Assembly: GCA_031378345.1 (NCBI GenBank)
Contig: JANNDY010000030.1
Location: 1 to 64,000 of the forward strand
Direction of reading: 5' to 3'
Length of the DNA: 64,000 nt
Source: Emticicia sp031378345
Lineage (GTDB): Bacteria; Bacteroidota; Bacteroidia; Cytophagales; Spirosomataceae
Shown: positions 52,782-61,462 of the stretch, piece by piece
How positions within the stretch are numbered: position 1 is the stretch's first letter
Layout: each line of letters opens with the position of its first letter
Position numbers and translations under genes: made by a program
Notes under the pieces: generated by a model
The model's input: only the letters and a program-made list of their open reading frames with translations
The model's database searches: none
Told to the model about the DNA's origin: nothing

Positions 52782-52881
52782 TCCTCGAAGGGAGTCGAAT
52801 CGAAACGTCGAACCGCCATATCGTCAGAATCGGAACGGCAGTCGCACTGTCTGATATTCTATCCATTGAACTACGAAGACT
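52782..52881 (-). pseudogene. Degenerate tRNA-Arg-like copy C with two insertions
   Basis: 100 nt. Both acceptor strands, the D arm and flanks (next to TTTATTTTG, as at the true tRNA) match tRNA-Arg exactly, but about 15 nt are inserted in the anticodon region (containing CAGTCGCACTG) and about 15 nt in the T arm through repeated GTCGAA words. Probably not a working tRNA. Confidence 0.75.
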
Positions 52882-53018
52882 TTATTTTGCAAAGTTACAG
52901 TTTTTTTGCATCGTTTTACAGCAATTTCTATTCTTCTTCTTCAAAAAGTTTAATAAAAATAGGTATAAACTTCATTGGGATTATATAATTCTACATATTT
53001 GCAATCAAGCATAAAATT

Positions 53019-54785
53019 ATGTCTAAACCTATCACACGTGTTTTTGACTTGCTGAGCGAGTCAATTACCAAATATAACAAGCCAGATGTTTTTGCTTCCA
53101 AAATCAAAGGAGATTGGAAACGGATTTCGGCAAAAGATTTTGTCCATTCAATCAACCAATTGAGTTTGGGTTTACTCAAAATTGGCATCGAAAAAGGTGA
53201 TAAAATTGCCGTCATTTCTGAAAGCCGTCCCGAATGGAATATTGTTGATTTTGCTGTGCAGCAAGCAGGGGCAATTGGCGTGCCGCTTTACCCAAATATT
53301 ACGGTTGAAGATTATCGTTATATTTTCAATGACGCAAATATAAAACTCATTTTTGTGGGCGATGAAAGCCTTCTACGCAAAGCCCAAGAAGCAGCAAAAG
53401 ATGCTCCAAGTGTGCAGGAAATTTATTGTTTTGATAAAGTTTTGGGTGGGAAAAACTGGCAAGAAATCTCAGAAAAAGCTGATAGTCAGGCTATTGACAA
53501 ATTAGAAAATCTCAAGTCAAATATCAAAACCGATGATTTACTGACAATCATTTATACATCAGGCACAACTGGAAATCCGAAGGGCGTGATGCTCTCGCAC
53601 CAAAATTTGATTAGCAATTTTGAGTCTTGCAAAAATAATTTTCCAATTGATGAAACTTGCCGATCTTTGAGTTTTTTGCCCCTCAATCACGTTTACGAAC
53701 GCATGGTTTTGTACCTCTACATGAGGCTTGGCGTATCAATTTATTATGCCCAAAACATGGCAACAATTGCCGAAGATTTGCGAGATATTCAGCCACATAT
53801 TTTCACGACAGTGCCACGTTTACTGGAAAAAGTTTATGACAAAATCGTGGCAAAAGGTTATGAACAAAGCGGCACAAAACGTAGGGTTTTCTTGTGGGCA
53901 TTGAACCTTGGACTACAATTTGACCCAAATAAAAAATTTGGTTGGTGGTATAATTTCCAGCTAAAATGGGCAAGAAAATTGGTTTTTAGTAAGTGGAAAG
54001 AGGCTTTGGGCGGAAATATCCGCATGATTTGTTCGGGGGCTGCAGCTTTGCAACCACGTTTGGCAAGAGTTTTTTGGGCGGCAGAAATCCCCGTTTCGGA
54101 AGGTTATGGTATGACCGAAACTTCGCCAGTAATAGCTACTAATCGCATCATGCCATTAGATTTGAGAATTGGTACAGTCGGACCAATTATTGACGGAACG
54201 ACCGTAAAAATTGCCGAAGATGGTGAAATTTTGGTCAAAGGACCAAATGTAATGCTTGGCTATTACAACAAACCCGAACTTACAAAAGAGGTAATTGACC
54301 ACGATGGATGGCTACACACAGGTGATATTGGCAAATTCGAAGAAGGTAAATATCTGAAAATTACCGACCGCAAAAAAGAGATTTTCAAGACATCTGGCGG
54401 AAAATATGTAGCTCCGCAAGTAATTGAAAACAAAATGAAAGAGTCGCTTTATATAGAATTTATAATGGTGGTTGGCGAAAGTCAGAAATTTCCTGCGGCG
54501 TTGATTATACCTGAGTTTGTAGCTATCAGAGATTGGTGCAAATCGCAAGGAATTCAATATACTTCTGATGCCGAAATGGTACGAAATCAGCAAGTTTTAA
54601 AATTGATTTTTGGAGAAATCGCTTTATTCAATAAAGAATTTGCTCCTTACGAACAAATAAAGAAATTTACACTTTTGCCAACTCCTTGGACGGTTGAAGG
54701 TGGCGAAATTACCCCAACCCTAAAACCCAAACGCAAAGTAATTAATGCCAAATATAAGGAAGTAATTGAGCGAATGTATGAGTGA
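53019..54785 (+). CDS. Long-chain acyl-CoA synthetase (AMP-forming)
   Basis: Activates fatty acids to acyl-CoA. 588 residues, the length of the FadD15/bacterial long-chain type. The AMP-binding motif is IIYTSGTTGNPKGVMLSHQN, then SFLPLNHVYERM, the A5 motif SEGYGMTETSP, DGWLHTGDIGKFEEGKYLKITDRKKEIFKTSGGKYVAP with the hinge Asp and Arg, and a C-terminal Lys in PTLKPKRKVI. All key residues are seen. Monocistronic after the tRNA region. Confidence 0.95.
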   Translation: MSKPITRVFDLLSESITKYNKPDVFASKIKGDWKRISAKDFVHSINQLSLGLLKIGIEKGDKIAVISESRPEWNIVDFAVQQAGAIGVPLYPNITVEDYRYIFNDANIKLIFVGDESLLRKAQEAAKDAPSVQEIYCFDKVLGGKNWQEISEKADSQAIDKLENLKSNIKTDDLLTIIYTSGTTGNPKGVMLSHQNLISNFESCKNNFPIDETCRSLSFLPLNHVYERMVLYLYMRLGVSIYYAQNMATIAEDLRDIQPHIFTTVPRLLEKVYDKIVAKGYEQSGTKRRVFLWALNLGLQFDPNKKFGWWYNFQLKWARKLVFSKWKEALGGNIRMICSGAAALQPRLARVFWAAEIPVSEGYGMTETSPVIATNRIMPLDLRIGTVGPIIDGTTVKIAEDGEILVKGPNVMLGYYNKPELTKEVIDHDGWLHTGDIGKFEEGKYLKITDRKKEIFKTSGGKYVAPQVIENKMKESLYIEFIMVVGESQKFPAALIIPEFVAIRDWCKSQGIQYTSDAEMVRNQQVLKLIFGEIALFNKEFAPYEQIKKFTLLPTPWTVEGGEITPTLKPKRKVINAKYKEVIERMYE

Positions 54786-54957
54786 TTTTCTTAATGGTAA
54801 ATGATAAATTTTGAATGGTGAATGTTTAAGATTTTATTGATAATATACTGATTATAAGCAAGTTAAGACAACCATTAACCATTAACCATTAACCATTTTC
54901 TTGAAACCCACACGCACTTTTTCGTGTTCTGTTTAGAGCAAAGAAAAAAAACATAAT

Positions 54958-56502
54958 ATGCCTTCTCAACAATTACCATTAAATGCTGTCGGAGCTTTCC
55001 CGAAATTGTTTTTAGATTATATTTCCAAAGACGAAAATCTTACCAAATTTTATAACCAATATCCTGATATTCAAGGCTTTAGCAAAGCAATTGAAGCAAG
55101 AAAATTTACCGATATTAAGCGAAAAACTTTGGTTGATGTTCTCGAAAAACAATATCAAGCCTTAGAAAACAAGCCTAATTTAGAAATTATTTTAGAGCAA
55201 AATACCTTCACAGTTACGACTGGGCATCAACTCAATATTTTCACAGGTCCGCTTTATGTGATTTATAAAATTGTTACGACCATCAATTTAGCAAAAAAAT
55301 TAAAAGCCGAATTTCCTACTTATAATTTTGTACCTGTTTATTGGATGGCGAGCGAAGACCACGATTTTGCCGAAATTGCATCTTTTAATCTTTTCGGAAA
55401 AACTTATAAATGGGAAACCGAGCAACTCGGTGCAGTTGGTCGCATGAATCCTGCCGAATTACAAGCTATTTTTGATGAATTGCCAGAAAAACCAGCTCTA
55501 TTTGAAGAGGCTTATCTGAAAAACACTACACTTGCCGATGCCGTCCGACAATATATGCACCAACTTTTCGGTAGCGAAGGTTTGGTTTGTTTGGATGCCG
55601 ATGATGCTTCATTGAAAGGCGTTTTTAGCGAAATTATCAAAGACGATTTGCTAAATAATACTGCAAATAAGATTGTTACCGAAACTTCCGAGCAACTAAA
55701 TTTGATGGGTTATCATACCCAAATTACCCCTCGTGAAATCAATTTCTTTTATCTACAAAATAACCTTCGAGAAAGAATAATTAAGGAGGAAAATACGTAT
55801 AAAATTCTGAATTCTGAGTTGCATTTTTCTGAAACAGAAATTTTGCAAATACTTGATAATCAACCTGATAGCTTTAGCCCGAATGTAGTTTTACGACCTT
55901 TGTATCAAGAAAGTATCTTGCCTAATTTGGCTTATATCGGCGGTCCTTCCGAAGTACCTTATTGGTTACAACTCAAAGGTATTTTTGATTATTATGGCGA
56001 ACAGTTTCCGCTTTTAATGCCTCGAAATTTTGCTTTGGTGGTCAATCAAGCAAGCCAAAAACGCATTGATAAATTGGGAGTTACGGCAGAAGAGCTTTTT
56101 GCTGATGATGTAACACTTAGAAGAAGTTTTGTAGAACGAAATTCTGAAAATTCGTTGAGTTTGGCTTTTGAAATTGATGATGTGAGCGAAATTTTTGAAA
56201 GAATCTTGAAAAAATCGTTGGTGATAGACCAAACTATGCGAGGTGCAGTTGAAGCCGAAAAAGCAAAAGTAATTTCTTCGCTTGAAAATCTCGAAAAACG
56301 CATCAAAAAAGCTGAAGAACGTAACCAAGAAACAGCCGTTACGCAGTTGTTGGCTTTGAAACAAAAACTCTTTCCAGATGGTGGACTTCAAGAGCGTAAA
56401 GAAAACTTTTTGAACTTTTATCTCAACGATAACTCGTTCATTACTAAGCTATTAGCTGAATTTGACCCATTAGATTATAGCTTTAATATTATTGAAGTTT
56501 AG
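54958..56502 (+). CDS. bshC: Bacillithiol biosynthesis cysteine-adding enzyme BshC
   Basis: Adds cysteine to glucosaminyl-malate in bacillithiol synthesis (cytoplasm). 514 residues, usual length. Hallmarks are TVTTGHQLNIFTGPLYVIYKIVTTINLAKKLK, the adenylyl-transferase-like VPVYWMASEDHDFAEI, and SILPNLAYIGGPSEVPYWLQLKGIFDYYGEQFPLLMPRNFALVV. A coiled-coil region follows (about 410-465). The preceding spacer is built from ACCATTA and TGAATGG words. bshA and bshB are not in the window. Confidence 0.94.
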   Translation: MPSQQLPLNAVGAFPKLFLDYISKDENLTKFYNQYPDIQGFSKAIEARKFTDIKRKTLVDVLEKQYQALENKPNLEIILEQNTFTVTTGHQLNIFTGPLYVIYKIVTTINLAKKLKAEFPTYNFVPVYWMASEDHDFAEIASFNLFGKTYKWETEQLGAVGRMNPAELQAIFDELPEKPALFEEAYLKNTTLADAVRQYMHQLFGSEGLVCLDADDASLKGVFSEIIKDDLLNNTANKIVTETSEQLNLMGYHTQITPREINFFYLQNNLRERIIKEENTYKILNSELHFSETEILQILDNQPDSFSPNVVLRPLYQESILPNLAYIGGPSEVPYWLQLKGIFDYYGEQFPLLMPRNFALVVNQASQKRIDKLGVTAEELFADDVTLRRSFVERNSENSLSLAFEIDDVSEIFERILKKSLVIDQTMRGAVEAEKAKVISSLENLEKRIKKAEERNQETAVTQLLALKQKLFPDGGLQERKENFLNFYLNDNSFITKLLAEFDPLDYSFNIIEV

Positions 56503-56554
56503 AGTTTTAAGAATATTATACGATATTTTTTGAAATCCGTGAAAATCTGTATAA

Positions 56555-56592
56555 ATCCGTGTTCCATAATCGTCGAAAAATGGAACACGGAT
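56555..56592. terminator. Hairpin between convergent bshC and nagB
   Basis: ATCCGTGTTCCA (56555-56566) pairs with TGGAACACGGAT (56581-56592), loop 14 nt. AAATCCGTG words are repeated around it (56533, 56613 inverted). Probably a dispersed repeat that also serves as terminator for both convergent genes. Confidence 0.6.
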
Positions 56593-56621
56593 AACATGGA
56601 TTCTGGTGGAAACACGGATTT

Positions 56622-58544
56622 TTAGAATTTCCACCTCACAAAAGCTTCCATTGCTTCGTATTCTGCCAAGCCAAGTTTGTTGTAAAGCTGTGCTGTTGCT
56701 CTATTTCGTTCTTCGGCACGTTGCCAAAACTCACGGGCATCTGTTCCTTGAAAAACCACACCATCTTTTTGAGATTGATGCTTGAAAATCCCCATTCTTT
56801 TCTGCAAAACTTGGTCAGGCGACATCGGGACAGCCATTTCGATTTCATGAATATCCCACTCCGCCCAAGCACCACGATAGAGCCAAACCCAACAATCTTT
56901 CATGAAATTCTTGTGTTTTAGGTGTTCGACAGCAGCAAAAATAGCATCTAAACAAACTTTATGCGTGCCATGCGGGTCAGCCAAATCTCCTGCCGCATAA
57001 ACCTGATGAGGCTTGATTGATTCTATCAATTCGGCTACGATATTCACATCTTCTTCTCCCAAACCCTTTTTCTCAATACGCCCAGTTTCATAAAAAGGCA
57101 TATCCATAAAATGCACATTTTTTTCAGGAATTCCCACATATCTGCAGGTAGCTTTTGCTTCACCTCTACGAATCAAACCTTTTACATACCTCACTGCATC
57201 GGTATCAACATCACTATCTTTTTTGTTTTTCAAAAACGCCTGTGCATCTTCAAAAAGTTTTTCGGTTATTTTGTTTTCTGTACCAAATTTTATATTAAAA
57301 TCTACTACAAAATCAATGAAACGGAGTGCATCATCATCGGCAACAGCGATATTTCCCGATGTTTGATAACCTACGTGTACATCATGGCCTTGGTCAACCA
57401 ATCTTTGGAAAGTTCCACCCATCGAAATAATATCATCGTCGGGGTGAGGACTAAAAATAATTACTCGTTTTTTTGCTGGCAAAGCTCTTTCTGGGCGATT
57501 TGTGTCATCGGCATTGGGTTTTCCACCGGGCCAACCAGAAATACTATGCTGCAATTGGTTGAAAATATCAATATTTATTTCATAAGCCTGTCCATGACGA
57601 GCAAGCAAATCGCTCAAACCATTGTCATTATAATCTTTGTTTGTTAATTTTAAAACAGGTTTTTCGAGTGTCAAAGCTAAATTTGTAACTGCTTTTTTGA
57701 CCATTTTACTTGTCCAATCTACATCTTCAACCACCCACGGGGTTCGCATACGAGTAAGCTCATGTGCAGCCCTTTCATCAATGACAAACATGGCATTTGG
57801 ATGCGTTTGTAAATAAGATGCTGGCACAGTTTCAGTTACTCGACCTTCAACGGCATCTGCAATAACTGGTGCTTTTCGTTCACCCCATGCCAACAAAACT
57901 ACCCTTTTGGCACTCAAAATCTTTGAAACGCCCATTGTAATTGCCTTTTTTGGCACTTTCACCAAACTCCCGCCAAAATCTGATGCGGCAGCAACACGAG
58001 TCGAATGGTCAAGCATCATTAGTCGAGTGCGAGAATTTACCAATGACCCAGGTTCGTTGAATCCGATGTGTCCGTTAGCTCCGATTCCTAATAATTGGAA
58101 ATCTAAACCACCGACAGCATCAATTTTTCGCTCATATTCTTCGCTAAAATCTTTTACTTTGCTTGCAGGAACAGTTCCATCAGGAATAAAATAATTTTCT
58201 TTTGGAATATCTACATGGTCGAAAAGTTGTTCTTTCATAAATCGAACATAACTCTGCAAAGAGTCAGGTTCCATCGGAAAATATTCATCAAGGTTGAAAG
58301 AAACAACATTTTTGAAGCTCAACCCCTCTTCACGGTGCATTCTGATGAGTTCGGCATAAACTGTTTTTGGAGAAGAACCAGTTGCCAAACCCAAAACACA
58401 GCTTCGGTTTTGACGTTGGCGTTCACGAATCAATTCAGCAATTTCGTGAGCAACAGCATTAGAAGCCTCTTTTGAATCTTTGAAAATCTTGGTTGGGATT
58501 TTCTCGTAAGCAATAGGTTCGTTGGTGATAATAGGTAAATCCAT
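56622..58544 (-). CDS. nagB: Glucosamine-6-phosphate deaminase fused to a PIG-L/LmbE deacetylase domain
   Basis: 640 residues, two domains. About 1-265 is NagB, converting glucosamine-6-phosphate to fructose-6-phosphate and ammonia: VLGLATGSSPKTVYAELI, VVSFNLDEYFPM, LLGIGANGHIGFNEPGS with the catalytic Asp and His. About 370-640 is a PIG-L/LmbE-type zinc deacetylase: IIFSPHPDDDIISMGG, and DLADPHGTHKVCLDAI as the third-His motif. The fusion could link deacetylation of GlcNAc-6-phosphate-like substrates to deamination, and LmbE enzymes also act in bacillithiol synthesis, which is notable beside bshC. This long form is common in Bacteroidetes. Confidence 0.93.
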   Translation of the reverse strand: MDLPIITNEPIAYEKIPTKIFKDSKEASNAVAHEIAELIRERQRQNRSCVLGLATGSSPKTVYAELIRMHREEGLSFKNVVSFNLDEYFPMEPDSLQSYVRFMKEQLFDHVDIPKENYFIPDGTVPASKVKDFSEEYERKIDAVGGLDFQLLGIGANGHIGFNEPGSLVNSRTRLMMLDHSTRVAAASDFGGSLVKVPKKAITMGVSKILSAKRVVLLAWGERKAPVIADAVEGRVTETVPASYLQTHPNAMFVIDERAAHELTRMRTPWVVEDVDWTSKMVKKAVTNLALTLEKPVLKLTNKDYNDNGLSDLLARHGQAYEINIDIFNQLQHSISGWPGGKPNADDTNRPERALPAKKRVIIFSPHPDDDIISMGGTFQRLVDQGHDVHVGYQTSGNIAVADDDALRFIDFVVDFNIKFGTENKITEKLFEDAQAFLKNKKDSDVDTDAVRYVKGLIRRGEAKATCRYVGIPEKNVHFMDMPFYETGRIEKKGLGEEDVNIVAELIESIKPHQVYAAGDLADPHGTHKVCLDAIFAAVEHLKHKNFMKDCWVWLYRGAWAEWDIHEIEMAVPMSPDQVLQKRMGIFKHQSQKDGVVFQGTDAREFWQRAEERNRATAQLYNKLGLAEYEAMEAFVRWKF

Positions 58545-58625
58545 TTTTATTTTGTCGTAGTTTTCGTTGTAGTTGGTAAAAGTAGGGATTTTCTTGAAAA
58601 AATGTATCGTTGAACTGGATTTTTT

Positions 58626-59726
58626 TCAAGAAAAAATGCCAAATAATTTTCTTTTCAAGGCAGTAATTTTAAGATAAGTTTCAGTTGTGAAAAGCGATTT
58701 AATAAAAACTTTCCACCCGTAGATGCCATGCGGTTGCTCATATTTTAGCGAAATAAGCAAAGGTTTCATGCGTTTCCAATTGTGATTAATATTTTGCGTA
58801 CAATCGGGTAACATTTTGTAATAACTTGCCAAAATGCTGTAAATGAGGCTTTTATACTTATTTTTGGTGAAATTATTGATGTTTTCGTACATAAAAATTC
58901 TGTTATTGACGAAATTTACATCAAAATTACTATCAGTATAACTCATGCCTTCGAGGTGTCGGCGATAAACACTCATTACTTCGGGCAAGTATCCAATTGG
59001 TGCTTGGTCAGAAAGTATGACATATAAAGGAATATCACCACTTTTAGAAAATGCGAACCAATGGGGCAATTTTTCAACGAAACTTTTGCGAAACATCACA
59101 GCTGCCGTTGCCATAAACCACGTTTCTTTTTCTTTCAAAAAATCTTCGGGAACAATTCTTTCCTTTTGATTTGGTGGGTTTATGTTGTAATCTTCACGCC
59201 CGCTATTGTCTTCAAATTTCATCAAAGCATTATGAAAACAGGCTGAGAAATATGTGTTTTTATCTAAAAAATCTGCTTGTTTTTGAAGTTTTTCATCATT
59301 ACAAAAATAATCGTCCCCTTCGACATGAACAATGTATTCGCCTTTGCAACGACTAAGCCCGAATAGAAAATTGAGTTTTCCGGGCGTATATTCTGTGAAT
59401 TTCTTGCTTAAATTATATGGGTGAAGATACGCCCGAATTTTCGTAGGGTATTTTAAAGCATATTCTTTAATAATATTTTTTGAATCGTCACTCGAATTAT
59501 CATCGCTAATGATGAGTTCGTAGTCAAAATTAGTTTTCTGTGAAAGAATATTATCAAGCGTTATCGGCAGATATTTTCCATGATTATAGGTGATAAGGCA
59601 AATACTAACTTTGGGTTTGTCAGAAGTTTGAGGTTTATCAAAAATATTGCTTTCAAAAGTATCTAAAAGGTGCTTAATTTTCGAGAATAGCATAGCCAAA
59701 TCCTGTTTTTCCAAATCCATTTCCAT
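58626..59726 (-). CDS. Family 2 glycosyltransferase
   Basis: GT-A-fold transferase of 366 residues. The fold begins VSICLITYNHGKYLPITLDNILSQ, continues DYELIISDDNSSDDSKNII, and has the donor-metal motif HVEGDDYFCNDEKLQKQADFL. A C-terminal helical region reaches residue 366. The start is uncertain: ATG at 59726, 59720 or 59693 are possible, and all overlap the 3' end of the upstream gene (stop at 59674) by 20-53 nt. Sugar donor and acceptor are unknown; context suggests surface polysaccharide. Confidence 0.9.
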   Translation of the reverse strand: MEMDLEKQDLAMLFSKIKHLLDTFESNIFDKPQTSDKPKVSICLITYNHGKYLPITLDNILSQKTNFDYELIISDDNSSDDSKNIIKEYALKYPTKIRAYLHPYNLSKKFTEYTPGKLNFLFGLSRCKGEYIVHVEGDDYFCNDEKLQKQADFLDKNTYFSACFHNALMKFEDNSGREDYNINPPNQKERIVPEDFLKEKETWFMATAAVMFRKSFVEKLPHWFAFSKSGDIPLYVILSDQAPIGYLPEVMSVYRRHLEGMSYTDSNFDVNFVNNRIFMYENINNFTKNKYKSLIYSILASYYKMLPDCTQNINHNWKRMKPLLISLKYEQPHGIYGWKVFIKSLFTTETYLKITALKRKLFGIFS

Positions 59727-60609
59727 TATAAAACATCACCAGTTTTTCGTTATGCCTAAACACCATTGGGTATTCAATCATGTCAGAATCCCAACCTTCG
59801 GCACTGATATCTATGCCAACATTTTCATCATTTCTCTCCCAATTTATACCGTCAATTGACTCGGCATAGCCAATTCGATAGCTTCTTTGCTTATTTTCTC
59901 TATAATCGTCAATGGCTCTGTACGAAAACCACATTTTATAAATACCGTTTTCTTTCACTACACACGGTCTTGAAATGCCCCCTTCATCATCATTTTTGTA
60001 GTCAATTGCTACCACGCCATTTCGTTCCCAATAAATACCATCTTTCGATTCGGCATATTTGATATGGTAGCAAGGCTCAACTTTCCCGTCGGGAGCATCG
60101 TACCAATGGGTGCAATTCAAATACCAAATTTTAAACTTGTCTTCATCAAACAAAATAGCGGCACTTCCATTGAAAAAAGGCTCAGTTGCAATGGTATGAA
60201 TGAGTGGGCCTTTGAATTTTTTCTCGAAATTAACGCCGTCATTACTGACAGCCAAGCCAATAGAATTATGGTACGGAATGGTATTTCGCACCGTCCAGCC
60301 TATATAATAGAGCATTTTTATGCCTTCATGCTCCAAAAACCATGTTGGCATAATGCCACAATCATCGAAAGTTCCTTTTTCGCCCAAAGGCAAAATCGTT
60401 TCGGGGTGAACATAAACTACACGACTATAATCATTTGCATCAATGTCTATAAAAGATGCTTGACACCGCCCTTTTTCATCTCGTGCTGAATAATAAACCC
60501 TAATAAAATCTTTGTACGAAGTATCTACACACACTACATGGGCATGGGTTTTGTCCCAGCCGTGTTTACCATTTGAGCTATAAATAAGTCCTTTTTTGTT
60601 CCAAGTCAT
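59674..60609 (-). CDS. Five-bladed beta-propeller, glycosidase-like (GH43/GH32-like)
   Basis: 311 residues, no signal peptide. Repeated propeller blades are seen: GLIYSSNGKHGWDKTHAHVVCVD, FIRVYYSARDEKGRCQASFIDID, IGLAVSNDGVNFEK, KIWYLNCTHWYD, IKYAESKDGIYWERNG and IGYAESIDGINWERND. The DG.NWE/DGIYWE repeats are typical of GH43/GH32-superfamily proteins. Such soluble, intracellular copies occur in O-antigen or exopolysaccharide clusters, where no activity is proven. Its 3' end overlaps the glycosyltransferase start. Confidence 0.8.
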   Translation of the reverse strand: MTWNKKGLIYSSNGKHGWDKTHAHVVCVDTSYKDFIRVYYSARDEKGRCQASFIDIDANDYSRVVYVHPETILPLGEKGTFDDCGIMPTWFLEHEGIKMLYYIGWTVRNTIPYHNSIGLAVSNDGVNFEKKFKGPLIHTIATEPFFNGSAAILFDEDKFKIWYLNCTHWYDAPDGKVEPCYHIKYAESKDGIYWERNGVVAIDYKNDDEGGISRPCVVKENGIYKMWFSYRAIDDYRENKQRSYRIGYAESIDGINWERNDENVGIDISAEGWDSDMIEYPMVFRHNEKLVMFYNGNGFGKTGFGYAILEN

Positions 60610-60787
60610 GAGGAATTTACGAATTACAATTTACGAATTTGATTGAAGATTAGCGATTAAGTATTGAAGATTGTTGACGGTTTGCCGCTTCGATGTAAAA
60701 AAACTGATTTTGTAGTAAAAAAAAACCATCAACAATAATAAATCAACAATCCTTAATCATCAGTTTTTAACAAAAAAGCTTCTAATT

Positions 60788-61447
60788 TTACAAATTAATA
60801 TCTTTGCTCGAAACCTCAGATTTTACGGCAGGATTTCCCTTCCAGATGCTCCACGGTTCGGTTTTTTGTTTGGTCAGGTTGCTTCCCATTGCCAAAAGTG
60901 TACCTTCTCCCAAAATACTTCCATCTCTGATAGTGGCATTTACACCAAAAAATGAATATTCGCCCACAACACATCTTCCCGACAAAACTACGTGCGAAGT
61001 AAAATAAACATGGTCTTTTATTTCGCTGTGATGCCCAATATGATTGCCACTCCAAAGCACTACATCATTGCCGATTTTCACAAAAGGTTGAATGGTATTG
61101 TCTTCTAAAATAAAGCAATTTTCGCCAATTTGGTCAGTCAAAACGGTTGCTTTTGAACTAATATATGAAATAAAAGTATAGCCTTTTTCTTTGACTTCGG
61201 CATAGATTTTTGCTCGAACTTGGTTCATTTTTCGCTCGCTTAATGGGGCAAAAAACTTATATTCATCAGGTGGAAAAAGTTCTGTAACTTCCTCAAAAGG
61301 CACAACAGGAAGACCACAAAAGGTGGAATCTTTGATATATTCTTTGTTTACCGTAAATGCTACGATTTCATGCTCAGAATCATTTGTGAGGTAATAATGT
61401 GCCAATTCTGCGACTAATTCTGTGCCAAAAACTACTACTTTTGCCAT
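60788..61447 (-). CDS. NeuD-type sugar O-acyltransferase (left-handed beta-helix)
   Basis: 219 residues. An N-terminal PglD/NeuD-like nucleotide-fold domain (MAKVVVFGTELVAELAHYYLTNDSEHEIVAFTVN) is followed by hexapeptide-repeat turns (ENCFILEDNTIQPFVKIGNDVVLWSGNHIGHHSEIKDHVYFTSHVVLSG, CVVGEYSFFGVNATIRDGS). The HIGHHSEI His is the likely catalytic base. It should acetylate a sugar or its nucleotide derivative. It lies downstream of the WbqC-like gene (15-bp gap), suggesting one surface-glycan operon. Confidence 0.88.
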   Translation of the reverse strand: MAKVVVFGTELVAELAHYYLTNDSEHEIVAFTVNKEYIKDSTFCGLPVVPFEEVTELFPPDEYKFFAPLSERKMNQVRAKIYAEVKEKGYTFISYISSKATVLTDQIGENCFILEDNTIQPFVKIGNDVVLWSGNHIGHHSEIKDHVYFTSHVVLSGRCVVGEYSFFGVNATIRDGSILGEGTLLAMGSNLTKQKTEPWSIWKGNPAVKSEVSSKDINL

Positions 61448-61462
61448 GTTTTTGAAGGATTT

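Noticed and set aside
52782..52881. Second functional tRNA-Arg gene
   Set aside because: Insertions in both the anticodon and T arms prevent a normal cloverleaf; no proper 7-nt anticodon loop.
57111..57647. 178-codon open frame on the plus strand
   Set aside because: Antisense shadow of the NagB-LmbE fusion; no domain and poor composition.
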